Positions 1-6,265 of a stretch of DNA of 27,828 nt are shown here, piece after piece. The translations under genes and the position numbers were made by a program. This DNA comes from Patescibacteria group bacterium. Lineage in GTDB: Bacteria > Patescibacteriota > Dojkabacteria > SC72 > T1SED10-24. Position 1 is the stretch's first letter; the number at the start of each line of letters is the position of its first letter. The notes beneath the pieces were generated by a model, which worked only from the letters and a program-made list of their open reading frames with translations, ran no database searches and was not told the DNA's origin. Location: positions 1-27,828 of the forward strand of contig SLHS01000035.1 in assembly GCA_007136035.1 (NCBI GenBank), read 5' to 3'.

Positions 1-316
1 AAAAATTCTCCCCTATGAAAGTTGTAGGTGCCATAATCCCATATTCTTCAATTTCATATTTGTCTGCTATTTCGTGTAGTTTTTCAGTATCAGAGATAGA
101 GTATATATGTAATTCCATCTCAGGATATTCATCCTGAATTTCTAACATAAAATCTTTTTGGTCTCTACAAACCGGACAAAGCCTATCTTCAAAAAAATGA
201 ACTTTTAATTTATCTTCTTGTTCTAATTCACCCTCATCTGCAAATACAAAACCACTCCCTAAAAAAGGCAAAAGCAAAGAAAAAGTGAGTAAAAATAGTG
301 TTATTTTTTTAAGCAC
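1..316 (-). CDS. Secreted thioredoxin-like protein, 3' end cut by window edge
   Basis: An open frame of 105 visible residues runs from a GTG start at 316 to the left edge without a stop. It begins with a basic-hydrophobic export signal (VLKKITLFLL and on to about residue 25). A thioredoxin-like domain follows, with VHFF-, then a CPVC redox motif at residues 47-50 and a probable cis-proline segment (APTTFIG) near the visible end. The pattern resembles the periplasmic thioredoxin-like domain often fused to CcdA/DsbD-type membrane electron carriers, so a membrane domain may follow outside the window; that is inference. It lies 18 bases after a second thioredoxin-like gene and is probably co-transcribed with it. 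The GTG is preferred because the signal peptide starts there; a TTG at 331 is the alternative. No Shine-Dalgarno sequence is seen. Confidence 0.75.
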   Translation of the reverse strand, partial: MLKKITLFLLTFSLLLPFLGSGFVFADEGELEQEDKLKVHFFEDRLCPVCRDQKDFMLEIQDEYPEMELHIYSISDTEKLHEIADKYEIEEYGIMAPTTFIGENF

Positions 317-334
317 AATTACAGGATTCAAAAT

Positions 335-679
335 TTAAATTTCACAACCTGTTAACTTTGAGAAATCTTCTATCGAACTAACGCTTTCTAAAAGTTCTCC
401 ACTGTGTTGAATCTCAGGGACATAGTCTGTCTTCATCTGAACATCACAAATTTCTGGTTTTTCATTACAATTAACAAAAAGCTCCCCTGCAACATCATAA
501 CCTCCAAACTCATCTGCCAAATTTGTACAAGCTGGACACGTATCAGATACATATATTACCACACCCGAGTCTACAAGACATTGTACAAAATCCTCGCTAT
601 TATTCATAGGAAAAAATGAAAACACGAAAAAAGCCGAAGCCAACAAAAAAACGAAGACCAGAAAGGCTAACTTTTTCAT
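335..679 (-). CDS. Anchored VKOR-type thioredoxin-like oxidoreductase (short paralogue)
   Basis: This 114-residue protein has an N-terminal hydrophobic segment (about 4-24) that is either a signal peptide or an anchor. A compact thioredoxin-like domain follows: QCLVDSG, then CPAC at 48-51, NC at 70-71, C78, and a YVPEI segment with a presumed cis-proline at 88. It ends in LTGCEI with a further cysteine at 112. The arrangement matches the thioredoxin-like C-terminal domain of bacterial VKOR fusions, but no VKOR membrane domain is present. It probably makes, shuffles or passes on disulfides outside the membrane. It is a close paralogue of the next gene upstream (696-1154) and starts 16 bases after it. 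A TAGATT hexamer lies 6 bases before the ATG. Redox direction cannot be decided from sequence. Confidence 0.8.
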   Translation of the reverse strand: MKKLAFLVFVFLLASAFFVFSFFPMNNSEDFVQCLVDSGVVIYVSDTCPACTNLADEFGGYDVAGELFVNCNEKPEICDVQMKTDYVPEIQHSGELLESVSSIEDFSKLTGCEI

Positions 680-695
680 ATGAAGAATCTAAAAA

Positions 696-1154
696 TTAAA
701 GCTCACAACCTGTTAAATCAGCAAAAGCTTCCATCGATCTTCCTCCTTCAAAAACCTCCCCATTATATTGAACCTCAGGGACATAGTTTGTTTGCATCTC
801 AGCTTCACATTTCCCCCAATCATCCCCACATAGAACAAAAAGATTTTCTACAGCTTCATAACCTCCAAATTCATCTGCAAGGAAAGTACAAGCCGGACAA
901 GTTTTAGAAGCATATACCACCATTCCTGAATCTGCAAGACATTGTATAAATTCTTCACTTGGCAAATTAAAAGATTCTTGATCTTCCTGCTCACCTAAAA
1001 CTTCATCCATATCATCAAGAACAACCTCCTGTTGAGCTACTTCATCACTAATTTCTTCCACTTCAGTCTCTTCCCTATCAATAAAGAAAAAAATAGCAAG
1101 GATAACTAAAAAAACAACTGCTGTTGCTAAAAAGGTCGTGATCGTTTTATTCAT
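696..1154 (-). CDS. Anchored VKOR-type thioredoxin-like oxidoreductase (long paralogue)
   Basis: This 152-residue protein has an N-terminal membrane anchor (about 8-24), a very acidic linker (about 27-62) and a thioredoxin-like domain. The domain has QCLADSG, a CPAC motif at 86-89, C109, C116, a presumed cis-proline in YVPEV at 126 and a terminal LTGCEL with C150. All six cysteines have equivalents in the 114-residue neighbour, so the two arose by duplication. The fold and cysteine spacing resemble the soluble domain of VKOR-type disulfide-forming proteins. The acidic linker would hold the catalytic domain away from the membrane. The gene leads the three-gene thioredoxin cluster. A TTGACT occurs about 37 bases upstream of the ATG but no well-spaced -10 box was found. 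Substrate and partner are unknown. Confidence 0.8.
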   Translation of the reverse strand: MNKTITTFLATAVVFLVILAIFFFIDREETEVEEISDEVAQQEVVLDDMDEVLGEQEDQESFNLPSEEFIQCLADSGMVVYASKTCPACTFLADEFGGYEAVENLFVLCGDDWGKCEAEMQTNYVPEVQYNGEVFEGGRSMEAFADLTGCEL

Positions 1155-1195
1155 AAAATTTAGCCAATAAAGTTAAACTAACAGTCAATAGTTTA

Positions 1196-1825
1196 CTAAA
1201 AAACAGGATATTTATCAAGAATTTCTTTAATCTTCTTTTGTAAGCTTTTTTTAAGCTCCCTCGATTGTTCTCTTACTTTTCCCAGCTCATATTCATCTAA
1301 TTTGTTAAAAACCTTTCCAAATTCAGGATAGTACCAAATATGAGAGAGCCATTTGTCTTCAGGGATATTTTTGTCCGGCAATTTTTTTGCAATATAACCT
1401 CTTTCTACAACTTTCTCATTAGACCAAAGAAGTTTTCCTTTTTTGGCAAGAGCAAGAGCATGATGAAATTCTACTCTTCTTTCTTCATTATCCAAACCTT
1501 TCATCAGCTTCAAAAGTTTTTCAGCCTTTTGAACATCACTTTTTTCTTTCCCAATCGTTCTTTCATTCTTCAAAAAATTCCAATCTTGGTTCAAAGCAGG
1601 TATATCAACTCCACCATCGGAAGCTAAAACTAAAAATTTCGTTTTCTTTGAAATCTCAATCGCCTTCTTTTGAGCATTTTCTTCCAAAGTATTACCATCT
1701 TCCAAAATATCAACTTCAATATCCTGGTCTCTTAAAAGATGGACTTTAATAAATTTCATGTCTTCAAGATAAAAACGAAGTTCATCAACCTTGTAATTAT
1801 TTTTTGTGCCTATGAGGATATCCAC
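1196..1825 (-). CDS. RdgB/HAM1-like non-canonical NTP pyrophosphatase, divergent
   Basis: This 209-residue protein starts at a GTG. The N-terminal ILIGTKNNYKVDEL matches the family's GTxNxxKxxE nucleotide-binding start. LEENAQKKA (48-55) matches the ENAxxKA motif. LASDGGVDIPAL (68-78) occupies the place of the catalytic DDSGL motif, keeping an Asp at 70. WYYPEFGKVFNKLDEYE (164-180) corresponds to the family's P-x-F...TFAEL segment. The usual C-terminal SHR base-recognition motif is not clear; REQSREL sits there instead. Family members hydrolyse dITP, XTP and similar nucleotides to monophosphates in the cytoplasm to keep them out of DNA. Activity here is uncertain because of the divergence. 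The gene starts 4 bases after a small membrane protein gene and has no obvious Shine-Dalgarno sequence. Confidence 0.72.
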   Translation of the reverse strand: MDILIGTKNNYKVDELRFYLEDMKFIKVHLLRDQDIEVDILEDGNTLEENAQKKAIEISKKTKFLVLASDGGVDIPALNQDWNFLKNERTIGKEKSDVQKAEKLLKLMKGLDNEERRVEFHHALALAKKGKLLWSNEKVVERGYIAKKLPDKNIPEDKWLSHIWYYPEFGKVFNKLDEYELGKVREQSRELKKSLQKKIKEILDKYPVF

Positions 1826-1829
1826 TTTT

Positions 1830-2087
1830 TTATGAAGACAAAAAATACAAAAGTATTAAACCAAAAATTGGGGGATTTAAAAAAAGCAATATTTTGGTCG
1901 AAAAATTTAATTTCGCCCTCTCTTCATAAAGAAATGCAAAGTAAAAAAGCAACAAACAAGCTAGAGGGTAGGCAATCAACCAAATTGTCGTTCCAGAGAT
2001 AAAATATATAAGTCCAAGAAAAAGTATCGTTAGAAAAAGATAGTTCCCCTTCAAATGAGCCCTTATCAACAGTACAGAGGATTCCAT
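1830..2087 (-). CDS. Small integral membrane protein, unknown
   Basis: This protein of 85 residues is strongly hydrophobic, with about three membrane segments (roughly 17-31, 34-52 and 65-83) and a short basic-acidic loop (YEERAKLNF) between the second and third. The ATG at 2087 is preferred over an in-frame TTG two codons upstream. The gene ends 4 bases before the RdgB-like gene, so the two are probably translated from one message. I do not recognise a family. The upstream 82 bases (2094-2175) contain a TATTAT hexamer but no matching -35 box. Confidence 0.55.
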   Translation of the reverse strand: MESSVLLIRAHLKGNYLFLTILFLGLIYFISGTTIWLIAYPLACLLLFYFAFLYEERAKLNFSTKILLFLNPPIFGLILLYFLSS

Positions 2088-2175
2088 TTTCAAATAAAAG
2101 TTAAAAATAATACTGTGTATTAGTTCATTATGGTTGAAGAAAAAAGGAAAGTCAAGATTTTAAAAATTCTTTGAT

Positions 2176-2649
2176 TTAGTAATCTGTCTTCATCTTTATG
2201 CCTTTTATATTATACCCTGTCCTCCTATACTTTTCTTCATCTACTTCCCTCAAGAAGGCTACCATAAACTTCTGGATTAATTTGCGTTCCCTTTCTGTAG
2301 TAGGATAACTATGTTTACCTTTTTTCATATCTTTCCTTTCATATTCAATACCATTTGATGGGAGTCCATATTTCATTCTAAAGTGATAGATTGTGCAAGG
2401 CTTTAAATCCAAAAAATTAGCCATGTCTATATCAGTCATCTTTTTATTACTATGTAAGATGATCTTTAACTCATCCTTTTCGCAAATCTCCTCCTGTGTA
2501 AAACTTTTTTTACCTGATTTCTTTATATCCCAATGTCTTTCAAGTAATTCATTCAAACGCTCTTCTATTTCTTCCTGTGAACGCGACAAGATACTTTCTT
2601 GTTCATTTTCATTTTCTTTTGTTTCAAATTTAGACACAGATTCCAACAT
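2176..2649 (-). CDS. Putative helix-turn-helix DNA-binding protein
   Basis: This 157-residue protein is highly charged. Residues 1-65 are acidic and probably helical or coiled (RSQEEIEERLNELLERH). Residues about 70-97 look like a helix-turn-helix: MTDIDMANFLDLKPCTIYHFRMKYGLP has the spacing of small HTH domains with a terminal R-x-x-x-GLP wing seen in resolvase- or Mor-like regulators. The C-terminal third is basic (KDMKKGKH, RERKLIQKF, KYRRTGYN). It could be a regulator or a nucleoid-associated protein; the target is unknown. It begins 10 bases after the hydrolase gene ends, so it belongs to the same transcription unit. The HTH call rests on pattern only. Confidence 0.5.
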   Translation of the reverse strand: MLESVSKFETKENENEQESILSRSQEEIEERLNELLERHWDIKKSGKKSFTQEEICEKDELKIILHSNKKMTDIDMANFLDLKPCTIYHFRMKYGLPSNGIEYERKDMKKGKHSYPTTERERKLIQKFMVAFLREVDEEKYRRTGYNIKGIKMKTDY

Positions 2650-2659
2650 TTAAAAATGT

Positions 2660-3607
2660 TTAAATATTATTTATCAAAATATCCTTAAATTTTATAGGGC
2701 TTTCTAGCATTGGTAAATGTCCAACACTTTCAAGTATCTTTAATTGAGCACCTTCTATTCTTCTTTCTAAAGAATTACTCTTCGTCACAGATACCCAGGT
2801 GTCTTCCTCCCCCCATATTATTAAAACTGGGATTTCAATATCCGCAACGTCTTTTTGCAAAACATTACGATAGGAAGAAGAAGACATTTTAATTGCAACA
2901 TATTCCCACCCTAAAAATAATGTGGGATTAAGAAAAAAAGGTTCTTGAATATTTGTATTTTCCAAATCATAAACTGCACTATTAAGAAGATCGTTTACCC
3001 GTCCATCATTGAGAGAAAATTTTAAAATAATTCTTGCATACTCTCGAAGTATAGGATAATCTAAAATTTTTAGGGCATTTGTGCGTAATCTATCTACATC
3101 TTTTTGCTCCATTAATGCCGCTGAAACCAAAACTAATGTCTCAATCTTTTCTGGATATTTTTGATAATACATCGTAGCTACATTTCCACCCATACTATGT
3201 CCCACCAAAGTAATATTTCTTAATTCTAATTGTTCAACAAAGGAGTCTAAAAACTCGATTTGTGATGGATGTGAATAATCCACATCTACTCTTTTTTCTG
3301 AAAAACCAAAACCCTTTAAATCCACTGCTACCACTCTATATCCTTCATCTGCAAGCAATGGAATAGTTTTGAGCCAGTTTGTTGCAGAACCACCAAAACC
3401 ATGTAAAAGAAGAATTGTATTTTCAGATTCAGAATTAAAGTCTATATAAAAAGTTTTGTATCCATCTATTTCTAAAAAATTTCCATTCTCAATTTCAAAA
3501 TTTAAAGCATATTCCTCTGGTTCTAGGCCAGAATCGCCTATGAAAAAAGGAGATAGAAGTAAAGCAAAAAGGGAAATATAAAAAATTGGCTTTATTAAGT
3601 TTCTCAT
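2660..3607 (-). CDS. Membrane-anchored or secreted alpha/beta hydrolase
   Basis: This 315-residue protein has an N-terminal hydrophobic segment (about 5-23) ahead of a complete alpha/beta hydrolase domain. LLLHGFGGS (66-74) supplies the oxyanion-hole loop. GHSMGG carries the nucleophile Ser138. WGEEDTWV carries Asp269 and VGHLPML carries His297, completing the catalytic triad. DLKGFGFSEK (96-105) is the usual loop after strand 4. Such enzymes hydrolyse esters, amides or epoxides; nothing here identifies the substrate. The N-terminal segment implies action outside the cytoplasm. A TAGATT hexamer lies 7 bases before the ATG and there is no Shine-Dalgarno sequence. The gene follows the acidic 153-residue gene by 26 bases. 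Confidence 0.85.
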   Translation of the reverse strand: MRNLIKPIFYISLFALLLSPFFIGDSGLEPEEYALNFEIENGNFLEIDGYKTFYIDFNSESENTILLLHGFGGSATNWLKTIPLLADEGYRVVAVDLKGFGFSEKRVDVDYSHPSQIEFLDSFVEQLELRNITLVGHSMGGNVATMYYQKYPEKIETLVLVSAALMEQKDVDRLRTNALKILDYPILREYARIILKFSLNDGRVNDLLNSAVYDLENTNIQEPFFLNPTLFLGWEYVAIKMSSSSYRNVLQKDVADIEIPVLIIWGEEDTWVSVTKSNSLERRIEGAQLKILESVGHLPMLESPIKFKDILINNI

Positions 3608-3633
3608 AAAGTTGAATCTAAAAAATACAATAC

Positions 3634-4095
3634 TTATTGTTCCTCAGAGGTTCCAAATTTCTCTATTCTTGCCTCTCTAACTTCCTTAAACAGCCTTAAC
3701 TTCTCAAAGATATCATTTGGATCTGCGTAGGATGAACACTCTTGTAACAAAGTATCTAGAGTATAGTTTACCCACCATCTGTATTGTTTACTATTTGCCT
3801 CACAAACTAAATCTTTGTATTCTTCCTCTATTTTTTTCTGACTTTTAACGAAGTCTCCCTCTGTTACATCTACATCATCCGAAAGCAAATTCCGTCTCTC
3901 CATAAATAAATATACTTTTTTTTCATCAATTAATTGAGTTAAACCCCCTTCATAGATTTTAATTTTTTCCTCAAATGAAAGTTTCTCTTTAGAGAAATCG
4001 TACTCTATCAAATTATCCAAATCTTTTTTTCGAGGTTCATCCCTTCCCTCAGAGAGATCAACTTCGAAAGATTCTTCCACTATTGCTTCAGGCAT
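3634..4095 (-). CDS. Acidic helical protein, unknown
   Basis: This 153-residue protein has no signal peptide or membrane segment. It is rich in Glu, Lys and Asp and appears mostly helical, with amphipathic stretches (FEEKIKIYEGGLTQLIDEKK, VKSQKKIEEEYKDL, IFEKLRLFKEVREARIEKF) and two cysteines at 98 and 120. I do not recognise a family. It is the first gene of the minus-strand run 1-4095, following the structured intergenic region. A TATACT -10-like hexamer lies about 30 bases upstream, without a good -35 box. Confidence 0.6.
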   Translation of the reverse strand: MPEAIVEESFEVDLSEGRDEPRKKDLDNLIEYDFSKEKLSFEEKIKIYEGGLTQLIDEKKVYLFMERRNLLSDDVDVTEGDFVKSQKKIEEEYKDLVCEANSKQYRWWVNYTLDTLLQECSSYADPNDIFEKLRLFKEVREARIEKFGTSEEQ

Positions 4096-4162
4096 AAAAA
4101 AGATTTAAAAAATTACTTATTAGTTCCTTAAAAAAGTATAGCAAAAAAAGCTAATTTAAACA

Positions 4163-4180
4163 CAAATTTTCTAAAATTTG
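4163..4180 (-). repeat. AT-rich inverted repeat (8-bp arms)
   Basis: CAAATTTT and AAAATTTG are perfect inverted arms separated by CT. On the minus strand the hairpin follows the three-way-junction element by 1 base. It could add to a terminator, but no clean U-run follows on either strand. Confidence 0.45.
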
Positions 4181-4181
4181 G

Positions 4182-4244
4182 TAGCAGCTCCTTCGTTCGT
4201 ATATAAATACGTTCGCTTTTAGCGAATTTACGAAAGAGCTGCTA
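4182..4244 (-). ncRNA. Possible three-way-junction structured element or terminator
   Basis: The outer arms TAGCAGCTC (4182-4190) and GAGCTGCTA (4236-4244) are perfect complements. After one mismatch the stem continues with TTCGT (4192-4196) and ACGAA (4230-4234), giving 14 pairs. Two complete hairpins fill the interior: CGTAT-ATAA-ATACG (4198-4211) and TTCGC-TTTTA-GCGAA (4212-4226). The result is a closed three-way junction with little unpaired sequence, GC-richer than its surroundings. On the minus strand it starts 14 bases after the stop of the 41-codon gene, so it would form the 3' end of that transcript. It could act as a terminator, a stabilising 3' structure, a regulatory RNA or a DNA cruciform. 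The RNA assignment is inference; the pairing is visible directly. Confidence 0.5.
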
Positions 4245-4258
4245 TAGTAAGGGGAACT

Positions 4259-4384
4259 TTAGAAAAACTTTTGAACAAAAAAGGAGGAAAGAGCATAGAA
4301 AAACACCGAGATTCCTAATAGCATTATGAAGCTACCCAAGACAATACTTACAATTATATAATTAAGCATCGAAACCTTTTTCAT
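4259..4384 (-). CDS. 41-residue single-pass membrane peptide with strong expression signals
   Basis: An ATG at 4384 opens a 41-codon frame ending in TAA at 4261-4259. The peptide starts MKKVSMLNY, runs through a continuous hydrophobic stretch (about 9-36: IIVSIVLGS, IMLLGISVFF) and ends FFVQKFF. The basic start and polar end suggest a single membrane helix. The sequence GGAGGGG (plus-strand 4390-4396) lies 5 bases upstream, the best Shine-Dalgarno match in the window. A TTGAAA-17-TATAAT promoter sits just beyond it. A structured element follows the stop. These signals argue for a real, well-expressed gene despite its length. I do not recognise the peptide. Small hydrophobic type I toxins, membrane-complex subunits and stress peptides all have this form, and nothing here separates them. 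Confidence 0.7.
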   Translation of the reverse strand: MKKVSMLNYIIVSIVLGSFIMLLGISVFFYALSSFFVQKFF

Positions 4385-4389
4385 TTCAT

Positions 4390-4396
4390 CCCCTCC
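4390..4396 (-). promoter_or_regulatory. Strong Shine-Dalgarno site GGAGGGG
   Basis: GGAGGGG on the minus strand lies 5 bases before the ATG at 4384 (7 bases counted from GGAGG). It fixes the start of the 41-codon gene and stands out because most genes here have no recognisable ribosome site. Confidence 0.75.
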
Positions 4397-4420
4397 ATTC
4401 TAAATTTTGAAGAACGGCCC

Positions 4421-4449
4421 ATTATACTATGAGGCTCAACTTTTTTCAA
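4421..4449 (-). promoter_or_regulatory. Sigma-70-type promoter TTGAAA-17-TATAAT
   Basis: TTGAAA (plus-strand 4444-4449) and TATAAT (4421-4426) are separated by exactly 17 bases. The -35 box overlaps the stop codon of the CapA-like gene. The predicted start is near 4414, giving a leader of about 30 bases before the 41-codon gene. The tRNA-Lys promoter in this window has the same TTGAAA and 17-base spacing. Confidence 0.75.
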
Positions 4450-6161
4450 TATCTAGCATCTCGAAGAAGCTGCAAAAGCAGCTCCCTATCGTCATCTTCT
4501 GTTACATAAGGCCTCATATCATCATCATAAAGGGTTGTGGTTATTCTAGATTGAAGCAACCTATTCTCATAAATATAGTGGCTAAGTATCATCCCCTGTC
4601 TTGTACCAATCCAAGGAATTTGATCAAAAAAGATATTACCGGTTCCATAGAAAATCGGTTTTTCTTCATAAACTTCATAAGTTTGAGGTTGATGAGCTTG
4701 AGAACCAATTACAATATCAGCTCCATAATCTACTGCCGTTCTAAAAACTTCCCTTTGATCTGGATTCGAAAGAGGCTTGTAGCAAGGGGGGTATATTACA
4801 TCTTCAGGAGGATATGACCAACATTCTTCAAACTGGAAAGTAACAATAGTAAAGGCTCCCTTTTCCTTTGCCTCATTTATATCTCTTTCCATCTTTTCAA
4901 AAGAAAAGGAATTTGCACCAGCTCTATCCTCACCTGCTAAATTTGCATGGAAATTATGTATCGTATCGTAATAATTGTAACCTATGAATGCTATTTTAGA
5001 ATCTTTTTTCTCTTTAAAAAGTATCTCTGCTGCATCCTCTTCATTCAAACCACCACCATAATAACCCCAACCCCTTTCCTTATACATCTCTATCGTTTTA
5101 GTATTATATTGAGCTCCAAAATCATTGTTATGGTTACCTGTTAACTCAATTACATTAGCGTTAATAGCTTCCAAGGTAGCAATATAGTCAGGATGAGAAC
5201 AAAACCTCATACTACGCTCTGGTTGACAACCAGGGACAAAAGAAACTTCATTTGAAGTATGAACTAAGTCTGCATCACCCAAAAAATCTGCAATATATTG
5301 TGCAGGATATGCAGGGTCTCCTGACTCTTCAATCTTAAAAGCAAGATTCCTACTTAACGCAGTAACTCCCGACATATTAATTTTTAACAAATCGTTAGGT
5401 TCAAAAGTGCTATACAAATTCTTTGTATTGTTTTTTATAACATTAACGAGAAAATCTGGAGCGAAACCTTCATCAACACCTATATGGAAAACTAATCCTC
5501 CCTCCAAATCATCTAAAAAGTAACTATCGTCTAGATATAGTACTTGATATTTATGGTTAAGACTTTCTAGAGTTACAAAAGAAAGAGAACTTTCTTCATT
5601 TTCTTTGAGATACGAAAGCACATCCTCCTTCTCTATTATCTTAAAATCTTCGTCAAAATGTTTTTCTAAAACAGCGGATATAAATTCTAATTCTCCTTCT
5701 TGAACAACAATCTCTCTACTAACTATTTCATCTCGACTTATTGAATTCTCTATCCAATAGAAGTGGCCAACAGGTATCAAATAGTCTGTAAAAAGAGACT
5801 TCTCTTCACTTGCCAAAGTTATTTTTATAGCATTTTCATCATTTTCAAAAGAGAATCTTTTTTTACCATTATGCTCTATTCTCAATAATTGTGTTTTTAC
5901 ATCTTCACGTATATTTTCCGAAACCGAGGAGGAGAAAGTAACTGGGAATGTATCATATCTAATCTCCCACTCGTTTAAAGTAATTAAAAAATTTCTGTAC
6001 ATTACCTCGTTTACAGAAAAAAAGACTAAGAGAGCGATCAGAGGTATTAAAAGAAAAAACACATATTTCCATTTATTCGACCTTTTAGATTCATCAGAGA
6101 TATAAGACAAGCTATTACCTCCGCTAGAGGAAATGTTTAAAGTTTTTCTTGCACTGACCAT
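4446..6161 (-). CDS. CapA-like metallophosphatase with anchored N-terminal domain
   Basis: This 571-residue protein has a cytoplasmic tail, one membrane helix (about 32-50), an extracytoplasmic region of about 200 residues and a C-terminal CapA/PGA_cap-type phosphoesterase domain. Domain motifs are SGVTALSR (264-271), a TSNEVSF segment (about 302-308), GNHNNDFG (342-349), GADIVIGSQAHQP (480-492) and GTGNIFFD (506-513). The usual first-motif GD is replaced by GVTALSR, so one metal ligand differs. Relatives take part in poly-gamma-glutamate or envelope polymer metabolism, but that role is not shown here. The ATG at 6161 was chosen over an upstream GTG at 6242, because the intervening residues do not look like a protein start and the anchor then has a normal position. 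It ends in TGA, overlapping the next promoter. Confidence 0.82.
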   Translation of the reverse strand: MVSARKTLNISSSGGNSLSYISDESKRSNKWKYVFFLLIPLIALLVFFSVNEVMYRNFLITLNEWEIRYDTFPVTFSSSVSENIREDVKTQLLRIEHNGKKRFSFENDENAIKITLASEEKSLFTDYLIPVGHFYWIENSISRDEIVSREIVVQEGELEFISAVLEKHFDEDFKIIEKEDVLSYLKENEESSLSFVTLESLNHKYQVLYLDDSYFLDDLEGGLVFHIGVDEGFAPDFLVNVIKNNTKNLYSTFEPNDLLKINMSGVTALSRNLAFKIEESGDPAYPAQYIADFLGDADLVHTSNEVSFVPGCQPERSMRFCSHPDYIATLEAINANVIELTGNHNNDFGAQYNTKTIEMYKERGWGYYGGGLNEEDAAEILFKEKKDSKIAFIGYNYYDTIHNFHANLAGEDRAGANSFSFEKMERDINEAKEKGAFTIVTFQFEECWSYPPEDVIYPPCYKPLSNPDQREVFRTAVDYGADIVIGSQAHQPQTYEVYEEKPIFYGTGNIFFDQIPWIGTRQGMILSHYIYENRLLQSRITTTLYDDDMRPYVTEDDDRELLLQLLRDARY

Positions 6162-6265
6162 TTGAATTATTAGATATTTTACTGTTCTGAGGTTATCACA
6201 ATGATGAAAAATTTGTAAGAAGGGAGGGACTTGTAGTTGCACTATTCTTGCATTAATCCAAAGAT

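Larger units (their letters stand above)
4096..4445. other. 350-base intergenic region with small gene and structured element
   Basis: This is the only stretch over 300 bases without a large gene. On the minus strand it holds, in order of transcription, a strong promoter, a strong ribosome site, a 41-codon membrane peptide gene, a 63-bp element that can fold as a three-way junction, an AT-rich hairpin, and a TATACT box probably serving the acidic protein gene. Each has its own entry except the last. Confidence 0.8.

Noticed and set aside
4178..4207. A weak plus-strand promoter-like TTGGTA-18-TATAAA that could make an antisense RNA to the small gene.
   Set aside because: The match is poor and lies inside the inverted-repeat element, so it cannot be told from chance.
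4182..4244. The element as an integron attC site.
   Set aside because: No GTTRRRY core site or integrase gene is present and the arms are perfect rather than imperfect in the attC manner.
4275..4310. A perfect plus-strand AAGGAGG ribosome-like site.
   Set aside because: It is followed by only a seven-codon frame from ATA and is the complement of Leu-Ser-Ser codons in the 41-codon gene.
6162..6242. A longer CapA-like protein from a GTG at 6242.
   Set aside because: The added 27 residues look like chance coding and no ribosome site precedes the GTG.
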